Origin: Sphingopyxis sp. GW247-27LB
GTDB lineage: Bacteria; Pseudomonadota; Alphaproteobacteria; Sphingomonadales; Sphingomonadaceae
Length of the DNA stretch: 64,000 bases
Reading direction: 5' to 3'
Assembly: GCF_002277025.1 (NCBI RefSeq)
Contig: NZ_NIWD01000013.1
Location: forward strand, 358,375 to 422,374
The number at the start of each line of letters is the position of its first letter. The stretch's first letter is position 1. The notes below the pieces were generated by a model. It saw only the letters and a program-made list of their open reading frames with translations. It searched no databases and was not told the origin of the DNA. Of the stretch, positions 30,023 to 38,666 are shown piece after piece. The translations under genes were made by a program, and so were the position numbers.

Positions 30023-32100
30023 TGTCCGGTGTAACACCAAGCAATCCGTTCAGCCTTACAAAGGCCAACGACCTTAGCGACGATCAAATCCAGGAGCTTT
30101 GGGTGGATATTGCACCGCCCGATAGCCCGGACTCTCTGTTCAGTGCTGGTAGGTTCGCATCGCCCATGCCGACGTTCATCCTGGGCAGCAAGGGGAGCGG
30201 AAAGACGCATCTCATGCGCTACGCATCCTTCGCATTGCAAAAAAAGCGGTTCGAAAGGGAGAAACTGAGGTCGCTCGCAGGTGCCCGTGCTGACGGCTAC
30301 GTAGGTATTTACACCCTCTGCAGTGGACTCGAGACGGGCCGGTTTCAAGGCAAGGGCCAATCCGAGGAGGCTTGGCTTGAGGTGTTCTCTTACTATCTTG
30401 AGCTTTCACTCGGGATTGCGGCGCTCGCGGCAATAGACGATTTACTGGACGGCGAGGCACGAAATCACATCGAGCCGAGGCTTTGTGCAGCAGTGGGCCT
30501 TCTCTTCGATTCCGATCCGCCCCCCGCCAATGGCGTTGGAGCTTTGATCAACGAACTTGAACGACGCAGGCGCGAGTTAGACTATCAAGTCAACAACGCG
30601 GCGTTTACTGGCGAGCTGGTCCCGAATGTCACAGCCAGTCGCGGCAAGCTAATCTTCGGCATTCCCCAAGCCTTTCAGAATTGCTCCAGCGATCTGGGCG
30701 GCTTCATCTTCGCCTATCAGCTCGATGAGCTTGAGAATCTGACGGAGGCCCAGCAAAAGCACGTGAATACGCTGGTACGGGATCGCCGCGGGCCGGCCAC
30801 GCTCAAGATCGGTGCACGGCAGTTCGGGATTAAGACCTACGCGACGATGAGTGCGGGAGAAGAGAACATTCGGGACTCTGAGTTTGAGGAGTTACGGCTC
30901 GATCTCAGGTTCCGGCGCAACGAAAAGACATACAGGGATCTCGTGGCGTTACTGGTCGAACGCCGTCTTCAAAACTTCTGGCCGCATTCCTCTACTGGGC
31001 TCGCTGGCCGTGGCCGCCGTCTCACGGATTGGTTCGAAGAGCCCAAGCGCGATCCCTTCGACCCTTTCTTCCAGAAGCTAGTAAAGGGCGCGCCGTCCTC
31101 AGAAAGGCCGCATATATTTCGTCTCCGGAGCGCACTTGCGGCACGGATCCCACGCGGAGGCGTCGGCAGCGTCCGGAATGACGAGGACATCGCCGAGATC
31201 ACAAACGCGATTGCAGTTCCCGAAGCGCCGCTTCTAGAGAAACTGAACACGTTCCTCATATTTAATGCTTGGGCGAGAGGTCTGGACCTCAAACAGACGG
31301 CTATGTCTGTTAAGACTGACTGCGCGGCGTTTGTCACCTCGAAGGCCGCTGGGCGTTATCGGCAAAAGCTTGATCATTACAAGTCAGACCTTATCGCCCA
31401 AATGTTTAGGGATGCGTCCTTCAGGCATAATTACGGCGGACTCGACGAGTTCACCCGCATGTCAGAAGGCCAGCCCCGGGCGCTTATCACCTTGCTGAAG
31501 CAGACTTTTGACTGGGCCACCTTCCAGGGTGAGCGCCCATTCGAGGCGGGCAGCATCAGTCTTGATGCCGAAAGCAAAGGAGCGCTGGCCGCAGCGGACT
31601 GGTTCTACAACAACATGAGAAAGGCCGGTAACGAGGGACAAGCGATCCTAATCGCCGTAGATCGGCTGGCGGAACTCTTCCGGATCAACAGATTTGCAGA
31701 CAATCCCATCGAATGCTCCCTTATCGGCTTTAGCGTGAGCGCACGGATCGGATCAGAAACATCCCAAAGGAACCTGCGGCTCGCTCTCGATCATTCGTTT
31801 CTCGTCGAGATTCTGGGCGGACAGTCTGAACGGAATTCTGAGCAGGTAACGGGTAAGTTTCAGCTTAATAGAATGTTGGTTCCCAAGTGGGGACTTGCCA
31901 CCGGACGAAGAGGCATCAAGCCGCTGAGCGAGGCGGAGTTGAACGCGATCTTTGATCCGGAGATGAGCGAGGCATTCGAGAACGTGAAGGCTGACTGGGT
32001 AAGCCGGATGAATGCCCCCTTCGATCGAGCGCGCCGGGCGTCCAAGGATTTCGCCAACGGCGATGCCGACGACATCCAAAACGACCTGTTCAGCGACTGA
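30022..32100 (+). CDS. ORC/CDC6-family AAA ATPase of the conflict cassette
   Basis: A 692-residue P-loop ATPase. Walker A is GSKGSGKT at 55-62, and a Walker B-like strand FIFAYQLDELENL is at about 228-240, with acidic residues at 235-236. The N-terminal region, NPFSLTKANDLSDDQIQELWVD, precedes the ATPase domain directly. After the ATPase core come about 450 mostly helical residues with no domain that I recognise. The layout resembles bacterial ORC-CDC6 family ATPases found beside PRTase-like genes. It could act as a DNA- or phage-sensing switch. It starts on the stop codon of the PRTase gene and ends four bases before the next ATG. Confidence 0.7.
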   Translation: MSGVTPSNPFSLTKANDLSDDQIQELWVDIAPPDSPDSLFSAGRFASPMPTFILGSKGSGKTHLMRYASFALQKKRFEREKLRSLAGARADGYVGIYTLCSGLETGRFQGKGQSEEAWLEVFSYYLELSLGIAALAAIDDLLDGEARNHIEPRLCAAVGLLFDSDPPPANGVGALINELERRRRELDYQVNNAAFTGELVPNVTASRGKLIFGIPQAFQNCSSDLGGFIFAYQLDELENLTEAQQKHVNTLVRDRRGPATLKIGARQFGIKTYATMSAGEENIRDSEFEELRLDLRFRRNEKTYRDLVALLVERRLQNFWPHSSTGLAGRGRRLTDWFEEPKRDPFDPFFQKLVKGAPSSERPHIFRLRSALAARIPRGGVGSVRNDEDIAEITNAIAVPEAPLLEKLNTFLIFNAWARGLDLKQTAMSVKTDCAAFVTSKAAGRYRQKLDHYKSDLIAQMFRDASFRHNYGGLDEFTRMSEGQPRALITLLKQTFDWATFQGERPFEAGSISLDAESKGALAAADWFYNNMRKAGNEGQAILIAVDRLAELFRINRFADNPIECSLIGFSVSARIGSETSQRNLRLALDHSFLVEILGGQSERNSEQVTGKFQLNRMLVPKWGLATGRRGIKPLSEAELNAIFDPEMSEAFENVKADWVSRMNAPFDRARRASKDFANGDADDIQNDLFSD

Positions 32101-32104
32101 GCGC

Positions 32105-33070
32105 ATGGTACACGATTACGGACTTTACCTACGCGAGGAAATCTTTGGCGCCCGCGGCTGGCGGGCGACTGACACCTACGACCTGTTCCTCTCCGCGTTC
32201 AATCTCGGCGAACGGACGGTCGAGGTCTTCGATCGTATTTCGGCGTCTGAGAAGATTTGGCTCATTCATCAAGAATACGGGCTGTCCGAGGACGAGTTGC
32301 CAACCGGTCAGAAGTTCCAACTCCCTAGCTCTGACGAGGCGATTTACTGCAAAGCTCTGATTGATGGTTTGCTCACCAGTGGGAAGCTAGACGTTTCGAG
32401 GACTAGGCTTTGCATCGACATCACAGGGATTCTCCGACCCCATCTGATGTTTATCACACTCTACTTGAAGCGGCTGGGTATTCGTGTCGTCGACATGCTC
32501 TACGCCGAGCCTAAGCACTACGCGTTAAAGGAGAAAACCCCGTTCTCGACCGGGTCTATTCTCGAAGTGCGTCCCATCCGAGGATTGGAAGGCTCTTCGA
32601 GCGTGCGTGGCGGAGAGGATTTCCTAGTAATAGGCATGGGATACGACGATCGTCTGCTGGCTGCAGTTGCTGAGAACAAGGACAAGGCAGGGAAACACCA
32701 AGTGTTCGGATTGCCGTCGCTTCGAGCCGACATGTATCAGGAGAGCGTGCTGAGATCGCGTCAGGCGGCAGACGAGCTCGGCGACCCCAATTTTTCCGAG
32801 ACAAATCGTTCATTCGCACCTGCAAATGATCCGTTCGGGACGGCGTCCGTGGTGGGAGAGATCATTGAGCAAAGACTGGCTCGAAACCGCGACACCAGCT
32901 TGATGCTGTGCCCATTGGGCACGAAGGCGCAGGTGCTTGGCTTTACGCTATACCACATCTTTGAGGGTAGTCCTCTCGGCGCACGTATCATTTTCCCTTT
33001 CAGCGAGGGCTATTCGTCCAAAACGGGCACTGACCTGGCGCGTGCCTGGCTATATCGTGTCGAGTTTTGA
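32105..33070 (+). CDS. Unrecognised Rossmann-like protein, fourth gene of the cassette
   Basis: A 321-residue protein that I cannot assign. Alternating strands and helices suggest a Rossmannoid fold: RLCIDITGILRPHLMFITLYLKRLGIRVVDMLYAEPKHY at about 101-139 has an acidic residue at a strand end and a Tyr-Ala-Glu-Pro turn reminiscent of nucleotide- or second-messenger-binding folds. A second such unit is LMLCPLGTKAQVLGFTLYHIFEG near residue 270. No membrane segment or nuclease motif is visible. It follows the ATPase after four bases and is the last gene of the cassette. It may be the sensor or the effector; which one is not clear. Confidence 0.55.
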   Translation: MVHDYGLYLREEIFGARGWRATDTYDLFLSAFNLGERTVEVFDRISASEKIWLIHQEYGLSEDELPTGQKFQLPSSDEAIYCKALIDGLLTSGKLDVSRTRLCIDITGILRPHLMFITLYLKRLGIRVVDMLYAEPKHYALKEKTPFSTGSILEVRPIRGLEGSSSVRGGEDFLVIGMGYDDRLLAAVAENKDKAGKHQVFGLPSLRADMYQESVLRSRQAADELGDPNFSETNRSFAPANDPFGTASVVGEIIEQRLARNRDTSLMLCPLGTKAQVLGFTLYHIFEGSPLGARIIFPFSEGYSSKTGTDLARAWLYRVEF

Positions 33071-33290
33071 CTACCCTAACGCGTTGCGCCGGCGTGGGGC
33101 GTCCGCGCGACCTGTAAATGCCTGATCTTCTCCGCGGATTGGTCATCCGATGAAACTGACGCGACTTGGAACCGGCTGCTGTTGCAATTGAGAAGTCAGA
33201 CGGCAATTTGTGCGGCACTGCTAACGGAAATAGATCGCTTTTTAAGGGAAGGGACTTGAACGGTCTCGGCGGGGATTGAGTTGGGGGAAC

Positions 33291-34079
33291 ATGACTGTAG
33301 ATGCAAACAAGGCGAAATCCGCGGCGCTAGAAGCGGTGGTCGTCAACGTTACTAGGCTACTGGCGGATGCCAGGCTGCTGCAGAATGGCGGCAGTGCTGG
33401 CTCGGCAATCAGTCTCGCGATCCTTGCGTTCGAGGAGGCCGGCAAAGGCCACATCATCGAAAACGGCTGGGAAAAGCCGAGAGGTGCCCGGAGCCAGCAT
33501 AGCTATCGCCACTTCATGGCCTTCTTTGTGCTGCAAGCGTCGTTCACGCAAAAATATCAGATCGATATGGGTGCCGTGAATGACAAGATCGCAGCGCGAT
33601 TTGCGGCACTCGGTCTCAAACCCGGCAACAAGGACCCCTTGCCTCCGATGAGTTCAGAGCTGCGCGACGAGCTTCGCGCGGATCTCCTGCCACAGCTTGA
33701 CCGGCTGTCGAATGAACAAAAGGCGGTTTTCGGGATCGAGCAACGCTGGCTGACGAAGGTCGCCGATGCGGTGCACCAAGGACAACTCGAAAAAATCCGG
33801 CAATCGGGGCTCTATGTCGATACCGACGCCCAATTCGCCATCACATCGACGCCTGAGTCGATCGAGCGAATTGACGCCGAGCGCTGGATCTGGGCCGCGA
33901 CCCGGGTGCTTAACCTGCTCGAGAAGGGACAATATGATCAGCCATATTCGCCGCTCGCCGAACTGATCACAGCCGCGAACGCGGGAGACAAAGAGGCTGC
34001 CCGCGTGCTCTATGCTGCGAAGGCTTCAGCTGCGGAACTAAAGGGCGTGTCGCCAGATGATTTTGAAAAGAACATGTAA
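33291..34079 (+). CDS. AbiV family abortive infection (HEPN) protein
   Basis: A 262-residue protein. Its N-terminal 80 residues match the AbiV pattern: NVTRLLADARLL, then ISLAILAFEEAGKGHII at about 40-56, with His 70 and His 74 following in RSQHSYRHFM. In lactococci AbiV aborts phage infection by blocking translation of phage mRNA, and the family belongs to the HEPN ribonuclease-like clan. The C-terminal half is not recognised. The start is the ATG at 33291 (GGGGG three bases upstream); the TTG at 33276 is possible. It is followed closely by an unknown gene with a strong ribosome site. Confidence 0.72.
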   Translation: MTVDANKAKSAALEAVVVNVTRLLADARLLQNGGSAGSAISLAILAFEEAGKGHIIENGWEKPRGARSQHSYRHFMAFFVLQASFTQKYQIDMGAVNDKIAARFAALGLKPGNKDPLPPMSSELRDELRADLLPQLDRLSNEQKAVFGIEQRWLTKVADAVHQGQLEKIRQSGLYVDTDAQFAITSTPESIERIDAERWIWAATRVLNLLEKGQYDQPYSPLAELITAANAGDKEAARVLYAAKASAAELKGVSPDDFEKNM

Positions 34080-34123
34080 AACTATGCCGCGGCGGGCGCC
34101 TCGGCAGAATCTGGAAAGAGGAA

Positions 34124-34879
34124 ATGGCTGATATGTTCCGAGTGGTAGTCCCCGTGGATTCAATGGACGTTACGTCGTGGCAGCTTGCGGCGGCCTACGC
34201 GAAAAAGATTGCGGGCGAGACATCGCCGCGCGCGACCGACATCGTGTTGCTGACCCATACGAAGCACCAGCTCGACCATACCTCGCTTGCCGGCCACCTA
34301 GGGTCGGGCGCATCGAAGGCCCTTTCGAAGGGAATGAAGTTCAATCTTGATGACGGCATCACCCTTCGCCACGCCACGCTGCGCACCCTCGGCTATTCGG
34401 CCCACAACAGCGTAGTCGTGGCTTTCTATGCCGACGAGACGATGCTCGAGACGCTCGACGGGAAACCCGGCGTTGCAGGTATCGTTGCCGTGCCTGAGTT
34501 CGACGGTGACATCGATCACTGGATCAAGCGCTGGAATCCGGTCATTCACGGCGCAAGGCGCGAAGCCACCAAGCCGCTCATCGACGATCCGGTGATCGTA
34601 AAGGCGCTCGAGTCCGTGACTGCGATCAGCAACACTTCATATGATGTGCTCCACCCTCGCGATAAGGAGCATGCGGACGGTGTCTTTCGCATTCTGCGCG
34701 CCAAGGGGCACATGCTCGATCCGGACGCGATCAAATCCTGGGCGATCCGGGAGGGGTGGAAGCCCGGAGGTGCCGATGAGCTGAGTAAAGTCGCGGCCAA
34801 GGTTGTGAAACTCAAGAACAAGCCGAGCTTGGGCGCGCTCCATGATCCTCATGGGCGGTACGAGCGCTGGCGGAGTTGA
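34124..34879 (+). CDS. Hypothetical protein next to AbiV
   Basis: A 251-residue protein that I do not recognise. The N-terminus (FRVVVPVDSMDVTSWQLAAAYAKKI), a second strand (NSVVVAFYADETMLETL) and a third (GIVAVPEF) look like a small alpha/beta fold, possibly adenine-nucleotide hydrolase-like. The C-terminal part is helical and basic. GGAAAGAGGAA precedes the ATG. It lies 44 bases after the abiV-like gene on the same strand, so it may be co-expressed as a partner, for example an antitoxin or sensor. That is inference from position only. Confidence 0.6.
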   Translation: MADMFRVVVPVDSMDVTSWQLAAAYAKKIAGETSPRATDIVLLTHTKHQLDHTSLAGHLGSGASKALSKGMKFNLDDGITLRHATLRTLGYSAHNSVVVAFYADETMLETLDGKPGVAGIVAVPEFDGDIDHWIKRWNPVIHGARREATKPLIDDPVIVKALESVTAISNTSYDVLHPRDKEHADGVFRILRAKGHMLDPDAIKSWAIREGWKPGGADELSKVAAKVVKLKNKPSLGALHDPHGRYERWRS

Positions 34880-34895
34880 CCGCTCGGTCTGTCGG

Positions 34896-35295
34896 TCAGC
34901 GCGGCTTGAAGTCGATAATGTCGTCGTCCGTGATTTTCAGCATTTCACTACGAAAGCCGCTCCGCCCCCGGATGCGCGACAACAGATCGATGAGCCTGTC
35001 AAGAGTTTGCCAGCAGTAGATAAGCCCGTCCTGACTGTCCTCGACGAAATCATTATACTCGCCGATCGCAGCCTTCACCGCTTCTTCGTCTTCGAAATCG
35101 ACGTCGCCGTCGTCGCTCCAGACCGTGCCGTTCGCCTGGAGGATAGGGTAGTGGAGCAGCTGCACGGTTACGGCCGGGGACAGCGCCTTCGACCTTACTT
35201 TGCAGCTGTGGAAATTTTGCTGTCGGCCCATCGGTGCGACATGGACGATTTCATCGCGCAGCGATGATAATTGGCGCAGCCAGCAATTGTCGCTA
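34896..35295 (-). pseudogene. C-terminal part of a gene split by IS insertion
   Basis: About 130 codons of open frame end at 34896 and run into the IS630 element at the N-terminal side. The remaining protein (NCWLRQLSSLRDEIVHVAPMG ... EEAVKAAIGEYNDFVEDSQDGLIYCWQTLDRLIDLLSR) is acidic and helical and recalls HEPN-like or nucleotidyltransferase-partner proteins. If both IS elements and one TA copy are removed, the frame continues without a stop into 37297-37445, giving an uninterrupted 182-codon reading frame from an ATG at 37445. The 5' half is not clearly protein-like, so the original N-terminus is uncertain. Confidence 0.5.
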
Positions 35296-36450
35296 GTCAC
35301 CTGGAACTGAAATAAGCTTCATTGTATATGCCGCTGCATTGGCAGGAGGCATGCGGTGGTTGGTCGTCAGGCAGATGTTGTCGAGTTGAGTGCGACAGAT
35401 CGCACGTTTCTGGAATCGCAGGTTCGGCGTCACAAGGCGCCGCGCTCGTTATCGGACCGCTGCCGGATGGTGTTGCTGTGCGCGGACGGTTTGCAGAGTA
35501 AGGAGGTTGCCGAAAGGCTCGGGGTTCACGAGCACACGGTTGGCAAATGGCGTCGTCGTTTTGCGCAAGCCGGGATTGAAGGGCTGACCGACGAATATCG
35601 GGCAGGCCGACCGCGGACGGTGAGCGATGCGCAAGTGGCCCAGGTGATCGAGCGGACGCTGAACACCACGCCCAAGGACGCCACGCATTGGTCGATCCGT
35701 TCGATGGCGGCCGAGGTCGGACTATCGCATACCACGATCCGCCGGATTTGGGGTGCATTCGGTCTTCAGCCCCACCGGTCGGAGACCTTCAAGCTGTCGA
35801 GCGATCCCCTGTTCGTCGACAAGGTGCAAGACATTGTGGGCCTTTACCTGTCGCCTCCGAACCGCGCGGTCGTGCTGTGCGTGGACGAGAAATCGCAGAT
35901 CCAGGCCCTTGATCGCGAGCAACCAGTCCTGCCCATGGCGCCCGGCATGCCCGAGCGGCGCACTCATACCTATGTTCGCAACGGCACGACATCGCTGTTC
36001 GCCGCGCTCGACATCGCCACCGGGGCCGTGATCGGAAAATGCTACAAGCGGCATCGCGCGACCGAGTTCCTCGACTTTCTCAAGCAGATCGACGCGGCGA
36101 TGCCTGAAGGTCCCGAGGTCCATCTTGTGATGGACAACTATGCGACCCACAAGACGCCTCGGATCAAGGCTTGGCTCGCACGTCGTCCGCACTGGCATGT
36201 GCACTTTACGCCAACGTCGGCATCTTGGATCAATCAGGTCGAGCGCTGGTTCGCCGAGCTGACGCGCAAGCAATTGCAACGCGCTGTCCACAGATCAACG
36301 GCGGAACTCGAAGCTGATATTGCCGCCTTCATTGCCGCGCACAACGAAAACCCCAAGCCCTACAAGTGGGTCAAATCCGCCGACGATATCCTCGCCTCCG
36401 TCAAACGATTCTGCCAAAAAGCAATGAGTCGAACTTCGGATTCAGGTGAC
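35296..36450 (+). mobile_element. IS630 family insertion sequence
   Basis: A complete element of 1155 bases. The terminal inverted repeats begin GTCACCTGGAACTGAAATAA on the left and, read inward, GTCACCTGAATCCGAAGTTC on the right. It is flanked by TA on each side (35294-35295 and 36451-36452), the target duplication expected of IS630/Tc1-type elements. It carries a single transposase gene. Confidence 0.92.
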
Positions 36451-36453
36451 TAG
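35356..36453 (+). CDS. IS630 family transposase
   Basis: A 365-residue DDE transposase. The N-terminal helix-turn-helix reads SKEVAERLGVHEHTVGKWRRRFAQAGIEGLTDEYRAGRP, and a second HTH includes WSIRSMAAEVGLSHTTIRRIW. Catalytic acidic residues lie in VVLCVDEKSQIQA, HLVMDNYATHKTP and the Glu of SWINQVERWFAELT. The gene appears intact. Its TAG stop codon uses the TA of the target duplication plus the next base, so it terminates just outside the element. Confidence 0.93.
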   Translation: MVGRQADVVELSATDRTFLESQVRRHKAPRSLSDRCRMVLLCADGLQSKEVAERLGVHEHTVGKWRRRFAQAGIEGLTDEYRAGRPRTVSDAQVAQVIERTLNTTPKDATHWSIRSMAAEVGLSHTTIRRIWGAFGLQPHRSETFKLSSDPLFVDKVQDIVGLYLSPPNRAVVLCVDEKSQIQALDREQPVLPMAPGMPERRTHTYVRNGTTSLFAALDIATGAVIGKCYKRHRATEFLDFLKQIDAAMPEGPEVHLVMDNYATHKTPRIKAWLARRPHWHVHFTPTSASWINQVERWFAELTRKQLQRAVHRSTAELEADIAAFIAAHNENPKPYKWVKSADDILASVKRFCQKAMSRTSDSGD

Positions 36454-37294
36454 GGTCAGGACTCATTGATCAGAGCCAGAAGATGATGGTGGCGGCGAGG
36501 GCGACGGCGGAGAAGAAGGCCTTCGGGCACCGATCGTAGCGTGTGGCGACGCGCCGCCAGTCTTTGAGGCGACTGAACATGATCTCGATGCGGTTGCGGC
36601 GTTTGTAGCGGCGCTTGTCGTATTTGACGGTTTTGTTCCGTATTTTCCGGCCCGGGATGCAGGGCGTGATCCCCTTCTCCTGCAAGGCGTCGCGGAACCA
36701 GTCGGCATCATAGCCCCGGTCGGCGAGCATCCATTGCGCTTTGGGCAGACTGTCGAGCAAAGCGGCCGCGCCCGTGTAATCGCTGACCTGCCCAGCGGTC
36801 ATGAAGAAGCTGATCGGACGACCATTCGCATCGGTCACGGCATGCAGCTTGGTGTTCATGCCGCCTTTCGTGCGCCCGATCAGGCGTCCCGGACCCCCTT
36901 TTTTACCCGCAGGCTCGACGCCGTGCGGTGCGCTTTGAGATAGGTCGCGTCGATCATGATCGTCTTGCGTTCGGGAGCCTGAGGTGTGGCCAGGCCTTCC
37001 ATCATGCGGATGAAGATGCCCTTGTCGCTCCACCGCTTCCAGCGATTGTAGAGCGTCTTTGCCGGGCCATATTCTCTCGGCGCATCCCGCCACCTCAGCC
37101 CATTACGATTGACGAAGATGATGCCGCTCAAAACCCGCCGGTCATCGACGCGCTCCCGGCCATGGCTCTTCGGAAAATAGGGCTGAAGACGCGCCATCTG
37201 CTCGTCCGTCAGCCAATACAAATCACTCATCCTTCAGGCTCCTCAACGCGAGCCTGAATCACAGCCGTCACATCAAATCAATGGGTCCTGACCC
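36453..37294 (-). mobile_element. IS5 family (IS427-like) insertion sequence
   Basis: An 842-base element with 18-base terminal repeats. GGGTCAGGACTCATTGAT is on the left and its complement with one mismatch (ATCAATGGGTCCTGACCC) on the right. TA flanks both sides (36451-36452 and 37295-37296). The left TA is also the right target duplication of the IS630 element, so this element inserted at the same TA afterwards. It encodes a frameshifted transposase. Confidence 0.9.
36470..37230 (-). CDS. IS5 family transposase, two frames joined by -1 frameshift
   Basis: The first frame (37230 to 36880, 116 residues) starts MSDLYWLTDEQMARLQPYF and contains the first catalytic Asp in MIDATYLKAHR. The second frame, in -1, continues to 36470 with DRGYDADWFRD and the Glu of RNRIEIMFSRLKDWRR. 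The overlap includes the slippery run A6G5 (complement of 36894-36904), after the codons for LRV. This matches the programmed -1 frameshift of IS427-group elements. It appears functional. The stop lies inside the end repeat. Confidence 0.9.
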
Positions 37295-37547
37295 TAGCGT
37301 TCGATTCAAACCCTGCCACCAGGGGGTCATCCCCAGATCGGTCGCTTCCAGACGTCTTCAAGCATTTTGCCGTGAACGTCCGCTTTCTGAGATTCTCGCC
37401 CGAAACTGGCTTGGCCGCAAGCGGCCAGAGTCGGCGGTATCGCATACCTGTGAGTTGGGGGGGTGTCGCCTATTCCGTAGGATGTTGTCGCCACCAAGCG
37501 TGGATTAATCGCTTTCCTACAATATTTCGCGCTGTCATGCAGAGCCC

Positions 37548-37670
37548 ATGCAAGAACGCGGACCCAAATGGCGCGATCGGGCGCTCGCTATCGCATTCTG
37601 GATCGCGACCGCGTTAGTAGGCGGCTCGTTCCTCGTCGGGGCGGGGCAGGCCCTCAAATATTTGTTCTAG
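37548..37670 (+). CDS. Possible small membrane protein (40 aa)
   Basis: A 40-residue frame with one good transmembrane helix (ALAIAFWIATALVGGSFLVGA) after a charged N-terminus (MQERGPKWRDR). No strong ribosome site is seen; only AGAG precedes the ATG. The hydrophobic pattern is the only support. Confidence 0.35.
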   Translation: MQERGPKWRDRALAIAFWIATALVGGSFLVGAGQALKYLF

Positions 37671-37692
37671 CGGTGCAGGTGGCGCACTGGGG

Positions 37693-37929
37693 CTACGCGC
37701 CAGCGGCGAGCGGTGAAGGAGCAATGTTCTCAGGCGCTACACCGTCGACATCGACAAGGTCTTCACCCACCACGATGCCCGTAATGCGAACACGCTTTTC
37801 GATATGGTCGACCGGAACGCGGTGCAAGTCGAGGCGCCACCGGCCGCCAAGGTCACGGCGAAGTGAGAAACCGCCCGCGTCGCGGAGCAAGGCTCCCGTC
37901 TCTTCGATTCTCGTGCCGATCATCGTCAT
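37693..37929 (-). CDS. DUF5818-like small protein
   Basis: A 78-residue protein containing GTRIEETGALLRDAGGFSLRRDLGGRWRLDLHRVPVDHIEKRVRITGIVVG. The pattern (a beta-barrel-like strand, the GGRWRLDLHR stretch, then V-x-G-x-R-V-R-I-T-G) is one I associate with DUF5818 proteins common in sphingomonads and their plasmids. The function is unknown. A second in-frame ATG at 37923 is an alternative start. Confidence 0.6.
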   Translation of the reverse strand: MTMIGTRIEETGALLRDAGGFSLRRDLGGRWRLDLHRVPVDHIEKRVRITGIVVGEDLVDVDGVAPENIAPSPLAAGA

Positions 37930-38003
37930 GTCTTTGGCCTACGCAAAGTCGCAACACCGCGCCAGAAACTTTGGCTGAAGGCCTTTCAACCCAGCCTAAA
38001 TGC

Positions 38004-38666
38004 TCAGCGACGCCGAAATGGCTCGCAAGCCACCCCGTCACCGTCGCCATCCATTTCTGGCCGATATCCGGGCTGACCGCGGTATAATGGTGCGGCACCC
38101 GCTGCCCATGCCGCATTGCAATTGCGGTAAAAGACGCCGGACGGCGCCGGCGATGCAATAGGCTGGCGCACGGCGGATGCCTTCGGCTTAAGCCGATGAA
38201 CCCTGGGATTGGCGGCCCGATAGTCAGCCGGCTGTTGGAAGTCGGAACTCCAGATGCCCAGTTTGAGGGACTTGGCGCGCGCCTCGGCGCCGAGATAGCG
38301 ATCGCTAAACTGAGGCAACGCAACTGCAAGACCCGCTTCGACCATGGCTTGGCCTAGATCTATCTGCCGCGCGGTGCAGCTGGCGACGATCCGGTCATAG
38401 TCGTCGACATCACGCTGCTCACATTGCAATTCGGCACCATTGACCAGTTGCGCCAGTTTCGCCGAGGCTTCTTTCCCGCATGCCCAGCTTTGACCCTCGC
38501 GCGCGCAAGTCTGGTTGAGCTCGGGGGCGTCCACACCGTGCAAGCGGACGACGATCCCCGCCATATTGAGAGAGTCGCCGTCCATCGCCCGGGCCGAACC
38601 ACTAATGTCCTGCGCGGACGCGGAAAGCGGGGTCAGCGCCAGTGCGATTACAAAAAACCATTTCAT
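38004..38666 (-). CDS. Secreted thermonuclease-like protein with excalibur domain
   Basis: A 220-residue protein with signal peptide MKWFFVIALALTPLSASAQ. Residues 20-150 are a staphylococcal-nuclease (SNase) fold (GSARAMDGDSLNMAGIVVRLHGVDAPELNQTC, YDRIVASCTARQIDLGQAMVEAGLAVALPQF). The C-terminal 40 residues are an excalibur calcium-binding domain (FYRNCNAAWAAGAAPLYRGQPGY ... DGDGDGVACE). It may degrade extracellular DNA. The usual catalytic Arg of SNase is not fully conserved in the visible motif, so activity is uncertain. Confidence 0.8.
   Translation of the reverse strand: MKWFFVIALALTPLSASAQDISGSARAMDGDSLNMAGIVVRLHGVDAPELNQTCAREGQSWACGKEASAKLAQLVNGAELQCEQRDVDDYDRIVASCTARQIDLGQAMVEAGLAVALPQFSDRYLGAEARAKSLKLGIWSSDFQQPADYRAANPRVHRLKPKASAVRQPIASPAPSGVFYRNCNAAWAAGAAPLYRGQPGYRPEMDGDGDGVACEPFRRR

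Noticed and set aside
37299..37321. Sequence resembling the 3' end of a tRNA (TTCGATTC followed by CCACCA)
   Set aside because: The T-stem does not pair and no acceptor, D or anticodon arm lies upstream; IS elements abut it, so a tRNA fragment cannot be supported.
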